Assembly (NCBI GenBank): GCA_016929905.1
Contig: JAFGHX010000433.1
Span: forward strand, 1-64,000
Reading direction: 5' to 3'
Length of the DNA: 64,000 nucleotides
DNA from: Kiritimatiellia bacterium
Lineage (GTDB): Bacteria; Verrucomicrobiota; Kiritimatiellia; JAFGHX01
Part shown: piece after piece, positions 44,641 to 52,582 of the stretch
How positions within the stretch are numbered: the stretch's first letter is position 1
Layout: each line of letters opens with the position of its first letter
The notes under the pieces: model-generated
What the model was told of the DNA's origin: nothing
Database searches by the model: none
The model's input: the letters and a program-made list of their open reading frames with translations, nothing else
Translations under genes and position numbers: made by a program

Positions 44641-47415
44641 GTGGGGTTGAATAAGGCAATTCAGACGGCACATCGGTCTCAGGGCGCGGATTCCGGAAGC
44701 GGCAAACCGGTTCTCGTTATCGGTGCAGGCATCGCCGGTGCCACGGCGGCGTTGCGCTTGAGTGAGGCAGGCGTACCGGTCTACCTGGTTGAGAAGCAGC
44801 CGCGGATCGGCGGGCACGCCGCGCGGATGGGCTGCAAGGCGTCGGACACCTGCGTTCGCTGCAACGTGTGCGTGGCCGACGAGATCTTCCGCGGCGTCCC
44901 GCAATCGCCGGCTATTCGTCTGCACACCTCCACGCGGTTGGCCCGGCTGGAACCCGGCCGGGACGGGCTGCGCTACACGGCCGTGCTCGAATCCGTCCCC
45001 TCCCCCGCCGGCGCGCGCCGGGAGACGGCGGTGGGGGTGGACTCGATCGTGGTGGCGATCGGGTATGAGCCGTACGACCCGACGGAGAACAGCGCGTACC
45101 ACTACGCCAGCCTGCCGAACGTGATCACGGGCGTGGAAGCGGAGCGGCAGCTTGCGGAGCAATCGGCGCTCACGCGTCCGTCGGACGGCGCCGTGCCGGC
45201 GCGGGTCGCCTTCGTGCAGTGCGTGGGCTCGCGCACGGAAGAGATCTGGCGCCGCCCGGAAGACACCGACTACTGCTCCACGGTCTGCTGCGCGTACGCG
45301 TTGCGCATGGCCCGCCAGCTCACGCACCGCAACCCGGGCAGCGAGGTGACGGTTTTCTACATGGACATCCAGAATTTCGGCAAGGGGTTCAACGCCTTTT
45401 TCGCGGATTGCAGGAGCCGGATGCGGTTCATCCGGTCGCGGCCCTACGAGCTGCAGGCGGGCGCGGACGGGGCGGTGCGGGTGTGCTACGCGCCGGAGAC
45501 GGCAGACGCCGGCGCCGGGGCCGTGGCGAGCGAGACGTTTGACCTGGTCGTGCTGTCGGTCGGCATCCGCCCGCCGGCCGACGGCCGGCGGCTGGCGGAC
45601 CAACTGGGCGTGGCGATGGACCCGCAGGGCTTTTTCGGGTTGAAGGGCGCGGGCGCGCTTCCCGATCTGCAGCGCAAGGGCCTCTACGTGATCGGTGCGG
45701 CCGAATCGCCGAAAGACATCGCCGGCAGCATGGCGCAGGCGGAGGCGGCAAGCGCCGCGATCCTGAGCGAAGCCGGCGAGTCCGGCGGCGGCGTGGCGGG
45801 CGCCGCGGAACCGGCGGGCGCGGAAACCCGGGCCGTATGCCGGGATGTCGCGGTACTGGGCGGCGGGGTGGCGGGGCTGCAGGCGGCGCTGGCGCTGTCG
45901 GACCTGGGTCATGCCGTATCGCTGGTGCACCGCGACCCGGCGCTGGGCGGCACGGCGGCGGCGCGGCCCGAGTGTTACGGGTATCTGGGCGAGACGGCGG
46001 AGGAAGCGGCGGACGCGCTCGGGACATATCTGGGCGAGCTGACGGCGGCCGTTCAGGCGCGCGGGAACGTAACGGTTCACGCGGGCAGCCGCGTCGAATC
46101 GGTCCGCGGCGAGCTGGGCGATTTCACGCTGCGGGTCTCGGGCGGCGGCGGTGCGACCGAGCTGCGGGCCGGTGCTCTGGTTCTGGCGGTCGGTGCGGGC
46201 TGCGCGCCGATCCTGACCGAGGCGCAGCGCGCGGGCGGGCCGCCGATCACCGATCTGGCGGGTCTGCTCGCGTTCATCCGCGCCGAGGACGTGCCGGCCC
46301 GTGTGGCGATCCTGCTCGACATGGCGGCGGAACAGGGCCGCGCGGTGTACGCGCAGACGTTTTCGGCCGCGGAACGGCTGGCGACGCGGTTCGGCGCACA
46401 GGTCACGCTGTACGGCGCGAACATGCGGGTCGCCGCGGCCGGGCTGGAGCGGCTGTACCGGCGCGTGCGCGACGCCGGGGTGGTGCCGGTGAGATGGGCG
46501 AAGAAGCCGACGCTGGCCACGGCGGGCGGCAAGGTTCAGATCCGCTGCGAAGACCCGGTGGCGGGCGGCGTGCTGAGCGAGGAGGTCGACCTGGCCGTCC
46601 TGGCCGACCTGGCCCCGGCGCGGAACGGGGAAGCAGGCCTCATGGCCGGTTTTCGGGCGGGGCCGGAGGGGGCGCTGCAGTACGACGATGTGTGGCTGCT
46701 GCCCACGCTGACGAACCGGCCGGGCGTTTTCGTGGCGGGTGCCGCGCGCGGGAACAGCGAATACCGCGAGGCGTTGACGGACGGGCTGGCGGCGGCGCGC
46801 GCCGTACACGGTCTGCTGGCGACGGGCCGGATCGCGGTAGCCGACGGCGCGGCGAGGGTGGACGCGGAGAAGTGCGTGGCCTGCCTGACCTGCCTGCGCA
46901 TTTGCCCGCACGGCGCCATCACGTTCGACGTGACGGAGGCGGCCGCCTCGATCTCGGCGGTCTCGTGCCAGCGCTGCGGCGTGTGCGCGGCGGAATGCCC
47001 GGCCAAAGCCATCACGCTGCCGGGTTTCGAGGACGAGCAGGTGGCCGCGGCGATCGGCGGCAAGCCGCGGATCACGGTTTTCGCCTGCGAGAATTCCGCC
47101 GTGCCGGCCTGTGAGGCCGCGGCGCGGGCGGGCAAGAAATGCCCGAGGAACGTGAAGCTGGTGCGCGTGCCCTGCGCCGGGCGGGTAGACCCGCAGATGA
47201 TCCTGACGGCGCTCGAGCAGGGCGCGGACAAGGTTTTCGTGGCCGGGTGTCATCCCGAGAGTTGCCAGTACCTGTCGGGCGCCAGCCGCGGCAAGCGGCG
47301 GGCCGAGCAGTTGAGCGCGAGCCTGGCGCGCGCGGGCGTGGACGCGGCGCGGGTCGAGTTCTTCGGGGTGGCCGCGGTGGAGCCGAACCGATTTGTGGAG
47401 ATGGTGACGAGCTGA
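44641..47415 (+). CDS. HdrA-like double-FAD protein fused to ferredoxin and MvhD domains
   Basis: A 924-residue soluble electron-transfer protein. Module 1 (about 22-385): HdrA-type FAD domain VLVIGAGIAGATAA, with a Cys cluster DTCVRCNVC near 72-80, FVQCVGSR and CCAYALRMARQL; it lacks the usual inserted ferredoxin. Module 2 (about 400-735): a second Rossmann domain VAVLGGGVAGLQAA. Then two 4Fe-4S motifs (CVACLTCLRICP near 743, CQRCGVCAAECP near 783). Residues about 810-920 are an MvhD-type 2Fe-2S domain (VFACENSAVPAC ... CAGRVD ... GCHPESCQYLSG). HdrA is the bifurcating subunit of heterodisulfide reductase; MvhD links it to an electron donor. The GTG start follows the AICAR transformylase by 104 bases. 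Confidence 0.88.
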   Translation: MGLNKAIQTAHRSQGADSGSGKPVLVIGAGIAGATAALRLSEAGVPVYLVEKQPRIGGHAARMGCKASDTCVRCNVCVADEIFRGVPQSPAIRLHTSTRLARLEPGRDGLRYTAVLESVPSPAGARRETAVGVDSIVVAIGYEPYDPTENSAYHYASLPNVITGVEAERQLAEQSALTRPSDGAVPARVAFVQCVGSRTEEIWRRPEDTDYCSTVCCAYALRMARQLTHRNPGSEVTVFYMDIQNFGKGFNAFFADCRSRMRFIRSRPYELQAGADGAVRVCYAPETADAGAGAVASETFDLVVLSVGIRPPADGRRLADQLGVAMDPQGFFGLKGAGALPDLQRKGLYVIGAAESPKDIAGSMAQAEAASAAILSEAGESGGGVAGAAEPAGAETRAVCRDVAVLGGGVAGLQAALALSDLGHAVSLVHRDPALGGTAAARPECYGYLGETAEEAADALGTYLGELTAAVQARGNVTVHAGSRVESVRGELGDFTLRVSGGGGATELRAGALVLAVGAGCAPILTEAQRAGGPPITDLAGLLAFIRAEDVPARVAILLDMAAEQGRAVYAQTFSAAERLATRFGAQVTLYGANMRVAAAGLERLYRRVRDAGVVPVRWAKKPTLATAGGKVQIRCEDPVAGGVLSEEVDLAVLADLAPARNGEAGLMAGFRAGPEGALQYDDVWLLPTLTNRPGVFVAGAARGNSEYREALTDGLAAARAVHGLLATGRIAVADGAARVDAEKCVACLTCLRICPHGAITFDVTEAAASISAVSCQRCGVCAAECPAKAITLPGFEDEQVAAAIGGKPRITVFACENSAVPACEAAARAGKKCPRNVKLVRVPCAGRVDPQMILTALEQGADKVFVAGCHPESCQYLSGASRGKRRAEQLSASLARAGVDAARVEFFGVAAVEPNRFVEMVTS

Positions 47416-47459
47416 AGCTGGAACGGTTGGCCTGTAGAATCCAGGACTCACGAGAGAGG

Positions 47460-47572
47460 AAACTGGCTCGAGAACTTTCGGCCTGAGGCCGAAAGTTCGC
47501 GAGGAAGTTCGCGAGGAAGTTTGCGAGTAAGTTCTCGAGCAAGTTTGCGAGTAAGTTCTCGAGGAAGTTCGG
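47460..47572. repeat. 12-bp repeat array with a long perfect hairpin
   Basis: GAACTTTCGGCC (47472-47483) and GGCCGAAAGTTC (47487-47498) form a perfect 12-bp stem with loop TGA, extendable to 17 bp with one mismatch through the flanking CTCGA/GCGAG. It is followed by six or more units of TTC(T/G)CGAG(G/T/C)AAG up to 47572. The array lies between the HdrA-MvhD fusion gene and metV. Confidence 0.92.
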
Positions 47573-47612
47573 AGTTGGAATCGGAGTTCCGGGCCGGCGG
47601 GCGGAGGTAGCG

Positions 47613-48278
47613 ATGATCGTTGCGGAACAGAAGCCGATCGACGAGATCCAGGGTTATGTCGCGGGGCACCAGCGCGTCCTGGTTCTGGGCTGCGGCACGT
47701 GCGTGACCGTCTGCCTGGCGGGCGGGGAGCGGGAGGTGAAGAATCTCGCCTCGCTGCTCCGGCTCAGTTGCGGGCAGACGACGTTTGAGGAAAACACGCT
47801 GGAGCGGCAGTGCGACGCGGAATTTTTCGACGCGGTTCGCGAGCAGGTGCAGGCCTGCGACGCGGTGCTGTCGATGGCCTGCGGGGTGGGCGTGCAGATG
47901 GTGGCGCGCCAGTTCCCGGACAAGCCGGTGTACCCGGCGCTGAACACGCGGTTCATGGGTACGAACGACGGGGCGGGCCAGTGGTCCGAGAACTGCCTGG
48001 CCTGCGGGGACTGCAAGCTGGGGCTCTACGGCGGCGTCTGCCCGGTGACGCGCTGCTCGAAGTCGCTGCTGAACGGCCCGTGCGGCGGGTCGGCGGACGG
48101 CAAGTGCGAGGTGGATCCGGAAAGTATCGAATGCGGCTGGCAGCTCATCTATGACCGTCTGAAGGCGCTGGGCAAGCTGGAGGTACTGGACGAGATCGCC
48201 GAACCGCGGGACTGGTCCAAGACGCATGCGGGCGGGCCGAGGAAGCTTTCACGAGAAGACGTGGCGGGGTTGGCATGA
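47613..48278 (+). CDS. metV: MetV: zinc-binding partner of methylene-THF reductase
   Basis: A 221-residue protein of the MTHFR C-terminal (PF12225-type) family, the small subunit of MetFV-type reductases in acetogens. It is Cys-rich: LGCGTCVTVC near 28-37, MACGVGVQ, and NCLACGDCKLGLYGGVCPVTRCSKSLLNGPCGG (about 126-160), which bind metal or Fe-S clusters. It is thought to pass electrons to the MetF flavin. GGAGG precedes the ATG; the 3' end overlaps metF (ATGA). Confidence 0.92.
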   Translation: MIVAEQKPIDEIQGYVAGHQRVLVLGCGTCVTVCLAGGEREVKNLASLLRLSCGQTTFEENTLERQCDAEFFDAVREQVQACDAVLSMACGVGVQMVARQFPDKPVYPALNTRFMGTNDGAGQWSENCLACGDCKLGLYGGVCPVTRCSKSLLNGPCGGSADGKCEVDPESIECGWQLIYDRLKALGKLEVLDEIAEPRDWSKTHAGGPRKLSREDVAGLA

Positions 48279-49225
48279 CAGCGAGCGAATACAAAGCGGG
48301 CAGCAATCTGGAGAAGGTCCTGACGGCGGGCGATTTTGCGGTGACGGCGGAGTTGGGCCCGCCGAAGAGCGCGGATCTGGCGCTGATCGAGAAGAAGACG
48401 GCCCTGCTCAAGGGCTGGGTGGACGCGGTGAACATCACCGACAATCAGACGGCGATTGTCCGCGTCTCGAGCATCGCGGTCGGCCGGCTGCTGGTGGAGG
48501 CGGGGCTGGAGCCGATCATCCAGATGACCTGCCGGGACCGGAACCGGCTGGCGATCCAGGCGGACCTGCTGGGCGCCTATCTGCTGGGTATCCGCAACCT
48601 GCTTTGCCTGACGGGCGACCACCAGTGTTTCGGGAACCACCCGACGGCGCGGTACGGGTTCGACCTGGATTCGGTGCAGTTGATCCGGATGGTGGCGAAC
48701 ATGCGCGACAAGAAGGTGTTCGCGAACGGCGAGGAGATCCGCAACAGCAAGAAGGCCGAGTTGAAGGAACCGCGTTTCTTCATCGGCGGGGCGGCGAACC
48801 CGTTCGGAGACCCGTTCGAGTTCCGGGTCGTCCGTTTTGCGAAGAAGGTGAAGGCGGGCCTGGATTTCGTGCAGACGCAGTGCATCTACGACATGGACCG
48901 CTTCGCGACATGGATGGAGCAGGTCCGGGCACGCGGGCTGCACGATCGCTGCAAGATCCTGGCCGGCGTGACGCCGTTGAAATCGGCGGGCATGGCCAAG
49001 TACATGCGCGACAAAGTGGCGGGCGTGATCGTGCCCGACGCCATCGTGGAACGGATGGAAGGCGCGGCGGACCCGAAAGCCGAGGGCGTGGCGATTTGCG
49101 TGGAGCAGATCAAACAGCTGCGCAAGATCGAAGGTGTTGTCGGGGTGCACATCATGGCGATCGAGTGGGAAGAGAAGGTTGCGGAGATCGTCGGGGCCGC
49201 GGGCCTGAAGAGAAACCGCGAATAA
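48275..49225 (+). CDS. metF: 5,10-Methylenetetrahydrofolate reductase
   Basis: A 316-residue TIM-barrel flavoprotein that reduces methylene-THF to methyl-THF. Motifs: TAELGPPKSADL, VNITDNQTA (substrate Asp), IQMTCRDRNR, LCLTGDH and FVQTQCIYD. Coupling to metV and the following hdrC and HdrA/Nuo genes suggests a MetFV-Hdr complex as in Moorella, rather than direct NAD(P)H oxidation by MetF alone. Confidence 0.95.
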   Translation: MTASEYKAGSNLEKVLTAGDFAVTAELGPPKSADLALIEKKTALLKGWVDAVNITDNQTAIVRVSSIAVGRLLVEAGLEPIIQMTCRDRNRLAIQADLLGAYLLGIRNLLCLTGDHQCFGNHPTARYGFDLDSVQLIRMVANMRDKKVFANGEEIRNSKKAELKEPRFFIGGAANPFGDPFEFRVVRFAKKVKAGLDFVQTQCIYDMDRFATWMEQVRARGLHDRCKILAGVTPLKSAGMAKYMRDKVAGVIVPDAIVERMEGAADPKAEGVAICVEQIKQLRKIEGVVGVHIMAIEWEEKVAEIVGAAGLKRNRE

Positions 49226-49283
49226 ACGCGAATGGGCGCGAATGGGCGCGAATGTCTGTGGAAGCGGACTGGGAGCGTGAGCG

Positions 49284-49742
49284 ATGGAAGCGATAGACGG
49301 CAAGGACCTGGATCCCCGGTTCAAGTATGACGTGGCCGCGCACGCGGGAGGCGAGAACCTGAAGCTGTGCTTTGCGTGCGGGACCTGCACGGCGGGCTGC
49401 CCGGTTTCGGAGATCGACCCGGAATTCAATCCCCGCCTGATCATTCGCCAGGTTCTGCTGGGCATGCGCAAGGAGGTTCTGTCTTCGCCCGTGCTGTGGC
49501 GCTGTGTGCAGTGCTACTCGTGCACGGCGAAGTGCCCGCAGAACGTGAAGTTCAGGGAGATCGTACGGGCGCTGCGCGAGATGGCGGTTGAGGAAGGGCT
49601 GGCCGAGGCCACGCTGCCGGACGAGGTGGAGGAACTGGGCCGGTTCGCGCAGCGGGTGCGGCGCAACCTGGTGAACGCGCTGGTGAGCGACCGCGCGAAA
49701 TACGACGCGATGAAGAAGGAGCTGGCGCCGCTGGCGGAATGA
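49284..49742 (+). CDS. hdrC: HdrC-like 4Fe-4S protein
   Basis: A 152-residue protein with two 4Fe-4S motifs, CFACGTCTAGCPVSE (about 31-45) and CVQCYSCTAKCPQNV (about 75-89), and a helical C-terminus, the usual HdrC layout. HdrC normally wires HdrA to HdrB; no hdrB with CCG motifs is seen anywhere in the window. The 58 bases before the gene carry GCGAATGGGC 10-base repeats. GGGAG eight bases before the ATG. Confidence 0.9.
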   Translation: MEAIDGKDLDPRFKYDVAAHAGGENLKLCFACGTCTAGCPVSEIDPEFNPRLIIRQVLLGMRKEVLSSPVLWRCVQCYSCTAKCPQNVKFREIVRALREMAVEEGLAEATLPDEVEELGRFAQRVRRNLVNALVSDRAKYDAMKKELAPLAE

Positions 49743-49768
49743 CGGCGCCGTGAGGCCGGAACAGGACG

Positions 49769-50656
49769 ATGATTGCACCACGGGAAGAGAAGGGCGCTCA
49801 GGTCGGAGCCGTGCTCGTGATCGGCGGCGGGGTGGCCGGCATTCAGGCGGCGCTCGACCTGGCGGAGTCGGGGCAGAAGGTATACCTGCTGGAGAACCGC
49901 CCGGCGATCGGCGGGCACATGGCCCGGCTGGACAAGACCTACCCCACCAATGACTGCTCGATGTGCATCCTGGCCCCGAAGCTGGTCGAGGCCGGCCGGC
50001 ACCTGAACATCGAGGTTATCGCCCACGCCGATCTCATCGGCCTGGAGGGGGAGCCGGGCCGATTCAAGGCGGCGATCAACAGGCGGGCGCGTTACGTGGA
50101 CGGGACGAAATGTACCGGGTGCGGTCTGTGCGTGGAGCAATGTCCGGTGCAATATGCGATTTACGAGGATCCGAAGGACCTGCCGCCCGTGGTGCTGGAG
50201 GCGCGTGACAAGAACATCGTGGACCCGATCCTCGCAAAACACCGGACGGATCAGAACGGCGCGATACTGGTCCTGAAGGACATCAACGCAACGCTCGGCT
50301 ACCTGCCCGAGAACGTGCTCCGGTACGCCGCCCGGGAGCTGGAGATTCCGTTGAGCCTGCTCTACCGGCTGGCCACCTTCTACAGCGCGTTCAGCCTTGT
50401 CCCAAGGGGCCGGCATGTGATCAGCGTCTGCCTGGGCACGACCTGCTACGTGCGCGGCGCCGGCAAGCTCATGAGCCGGATCGAACAGGAATTGGAAATT
50501 CAGGAAGGGCAGACGACGCCGGACATGCGCTTCACCCTGCGTTCCGTGCGCTGCCTGGGCTGCTGCAGCCTGGCGCCGGTGATCACCGTGGACGGCGAAA
50601 CGTACGCCAAGGTTGCGGAAAAGGAAATCCCGAAAATCCTCGATCCCTATGAATAA
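49769..50656 (+). CDS. HdrA N-terminal fragment fused to NuoE
   Basis: A 295-residue fusion. Residues about 14-127 are the N-terminal part of a long HdrA: VLVIGGGVAGIQAALDL (FAD), IGGHMARLDKTYPTNDCSMCILAPK, and the ferredoxin motif CTGCGLCVEQCPV, after which the HdrA sequence stops. Residues about 140-295 are a complete NuoE (24-kDa, thioredoxin-like 2Fe-2S) with Cys in SVCLGTTCYVRG and VRCLGCCSLAP. The missing rest of this HdrA continues at residue about 196 of the protein encoded at 52583. NuoE would pass electrons between NuoF and the HdrA flavin. The 3' end overlaps the nuoF start. Confidence 0.9.
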   Translation: MIAPREEKGAQVGAVLVIGGGVAGIQAALDLAESGQKVYLLENRPAIGGHMARLDKTYPTNDCSMCILAPKLVEAGRHLNIEVIAHADLIGLEGEPGRFKAAINRRARYVDGTKCTGCGLCVEQCPVQYAIYEDPKDLPPVVLEARDKNIVDPILAKHRTDQNGAILVLKDINATLGYLPENVLRYAARELEIPLSLLYRLATFYSAFSLVPRGRHVISVCLGTTCYVRGAGKLMSRIEQELEIQEGQTTPDMRFTLRSVRCLGCCSLAPVITVDGETYAKVAEKEIPKILDPYE

Positions 50657-52568
50657 GACAACGCCCATTACCACGGCCGCGGATCTCGAGGCGGCCCGAC
50701 AGCGCGGACGGGACAAACTCTACCCGGACCGGCTGAAGATCGCGGTGGGCACGGCGACCTGCGGGCTGGCCACGGGCGCCGGCAAAGTACTTGCGGCGCT
50801 CGAGGAACGCTTGAAGACCGCCCACCCGGAGATCCTGCTCGGCACGTGCGGCTGTCTCGGCTATTGCCAGGTCGAGCCGCTGATCAGCGTGCACCGGCCC
50901 GGCGCGCCCAAGTTGATCTACAAGCAGGTAACCGTGGAGAAGGTGGACGATTTCCTGCGGTCGGCCCTCGACGGCGAGGCCGCGCCCGAGGGCGCGCTGT
51001 GCAGAATGGACCGCGAAGAACTCATCGTCGAAGACGGCTGGCAGACGTTCGTCGACGGAAAATCCGACCCGTGGGCCGGGGTCCCGCGCTACGACGAGGT
51101 TCCGTTCTTCGCCAAGCAGAAACACATCGTCCTGCGCAACTGCGGGTTCATCGATTCGGACGATATCGAGGAGTATTTCGGACGCAGCGGGTACCGGGCG
51201 CTGCTGCAAACGCTGACCGGGCGCAGTCCGAAAGAGGTGATTGCGGAGGTGAAGGAGTCCGGACTACGGGGCCGCGGCGGCGGCGGATTCCCGACGGGCA
51301 TGAAGTGGGAATTCTGCCACGCGGCGGAAGGCGCGGAGAAATACATCATCTGCAACGCAGACGAAGGCGATCCGGGCGCCTATATGGACCGCAGCGTACT
51401 CGAGGGCGACCCACACTCGGTGCTGGAGGGCATGCTGATCGGCGCCTATGCCATCGGCGCACGGCATGGCATCATCTATGTTCGAACCGAGTATCCGCTT
51501 GCCATCCGCAAGCTGCGCCGCGCCATCCGCCAGGCGCAAGACTACGGCCTGCTGGGCGAGCGCGTCATGGGGACGGGTTTCGATTTCGACATTTCCATCG
51601 TCGAAGGGTCTGGCGCGTTCGTGTGCGGCGAGGAGACGTCGCTGATCGCGTCCATCGAGGGCCGCCCTCCGGAACCCAGGCCGCGGCCGCCGTTTCCGGC
51701 GCATTCGGGGCTATGGGGCAAGCCGACGAACATCAACAACGTCGAGACGTGGGCGAATATCCCGGTCATCCTCGCGCGCGGCGGGAAGTGGTACGCCACG
51801 ATGGGCACGGAAAAGAGCAAAGGGACGAAGGTCTTCTCGCTGGTGGGCGCGGTGAACAATACCGGCCTGGTCGAGGTGCCGATGGGCACCTCGCTGCGCG
51901 AAATCGTCTATGAGATCGGCGGCGGCGTGGCCAACGGGCGTGCGCTGAAGGCCGTCCAGACGGGCGGCCCGTCCGGCGGCTGCATACCGGCGGAGATCGT
52001 GGAGATGCCGGTCGACTACGAGAACCTGGCCAAGGTGGGCTCGATCATGGGCTCGGGCGGGATGGTGGTCATGGACGACACCAACTGCATGGTCGATATC
52101 GCGCGCTATTTCACCTCCTTCACGCGCGAGGAGTCCTGCGGCAAATGCCTTTCGTGCCGGGACGGGCTGGACGCGGCCTACCGGATTCTGACGCGCATCA
52201 CGGAGGGCGGCGGCGCGCCGTCCGATCTTCAGCTGCTGGATGAACTCTCGCGCGCGATCCGCGATGCGTCCGAATGCGGGCTGGGCAAGACCGCCCCGAA
52301 CCCGGTTCTGAGCACGCTTGAATTCTTTCGGAAGGAATACGAAGCGCACGTGTCGGAGAAGCGGTGCCCGGCGGGCGTATGCAAGGCGCTCGTGCGCTAC
52401 GAAGTCTTGCCGGACGCTTGCACGAAGTGCGGCGCCTGCTTCAAGAAATGCCCGGTCCAGGCCATCCGGTGGGAGAAGGGGCAAGTGGCCGAGATCGATC
52501 AGGCCATCTGTGTCAAGTGCGGAGTCTGCATGCAGACCTGCAGGTTCGAAGCCATCACGCGCACGTAG
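50649..52568 (+). CDS. nuoF: NuoF-like NADH-binding flavoprotein with C-terminal ferredoxin
   Basis: A 639-residue subunit like HydB/HndC of NAD-linked hydrogenases. An N-terminal thioredoxin-like 2Fe-2S domain (about 25-125) precedes the NuoF core with FMN/NADH motifs GLRGRGGGGFPTGMKW (near 206), CNADEGDPGAYMDR, and the N3 4Fe-4S ligands ESCGKCLSC (near 496) plus Cys in SECGLGKTAP. Two 4Fe-4S motifs close the protein (CTKCGACFKKCP, CVKCGVCMQTC, about 590-630). The ATG lies in the last codons of the HdrA-N/NuoE gene. It should exchange electrons between NAD(H) and the flanking fused subunits. Confidence 0.93.
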   Translation: MNKTTPITTAADLEAARQRGRDKLYPDRLKIAVGTATCGLATGAGKVLAALEERLKTAHPEILLGTCGCLGYCQVEPLISVHRPGAPKLIYKQVTVEKVDDFLRSALDGEAAPEGALCRMDREELIVEDGWQTFVDGKSDPWAGVPRYDEVPFFAKQKHIVLRNCGFIDSDDIEEYFGRSGYRALLQTLTGRSPKEVIAEVKESGLRGRGGGGFPTGMKWEFCHAAEGAEKYIICNADEGDPGAYMDRSVLEGDPHSVLEGMLIGAYAIGARHGIIYVRTEYPLAIRKLRRAIRQAQDYGLLGERVMGTGFDFDISIVEGSGAFVCGEETSLIASIEGRPPEPRPRPPFPAHSGLWGKPTNINNVETWANIPVILARGGKWYATMGTEKSKGTKVFSLVGAVNNTGLVEVPMGTSLREIVYEIGGGVANGRALKAVQTGGPSGGCIPAEIVEMPVDYENLAKVGSIMGSGGMVVMDDTNCMVDIARYFTSFTREESCGKCLSCRDGLDAAYRILTRITEGGGAPSDLQLLDELSRAIRDASECGLGKTAPNPVLSTLEFFRKEYEAHVSEKRCPAGVCKALVRYEVLPDACTKCGACFKKCPVQAIRWEKGQVAEIDQAICVKCGVCMQTCRFEAITRT

Positions 52569-52582
52569 GGAGTATGGAGCGA

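Noticed and set aside
47500..47572. CRISPR array
   Set aside because: Units are 12 bp with no unique spacers and no cas genes; it is a short tandem repeat.
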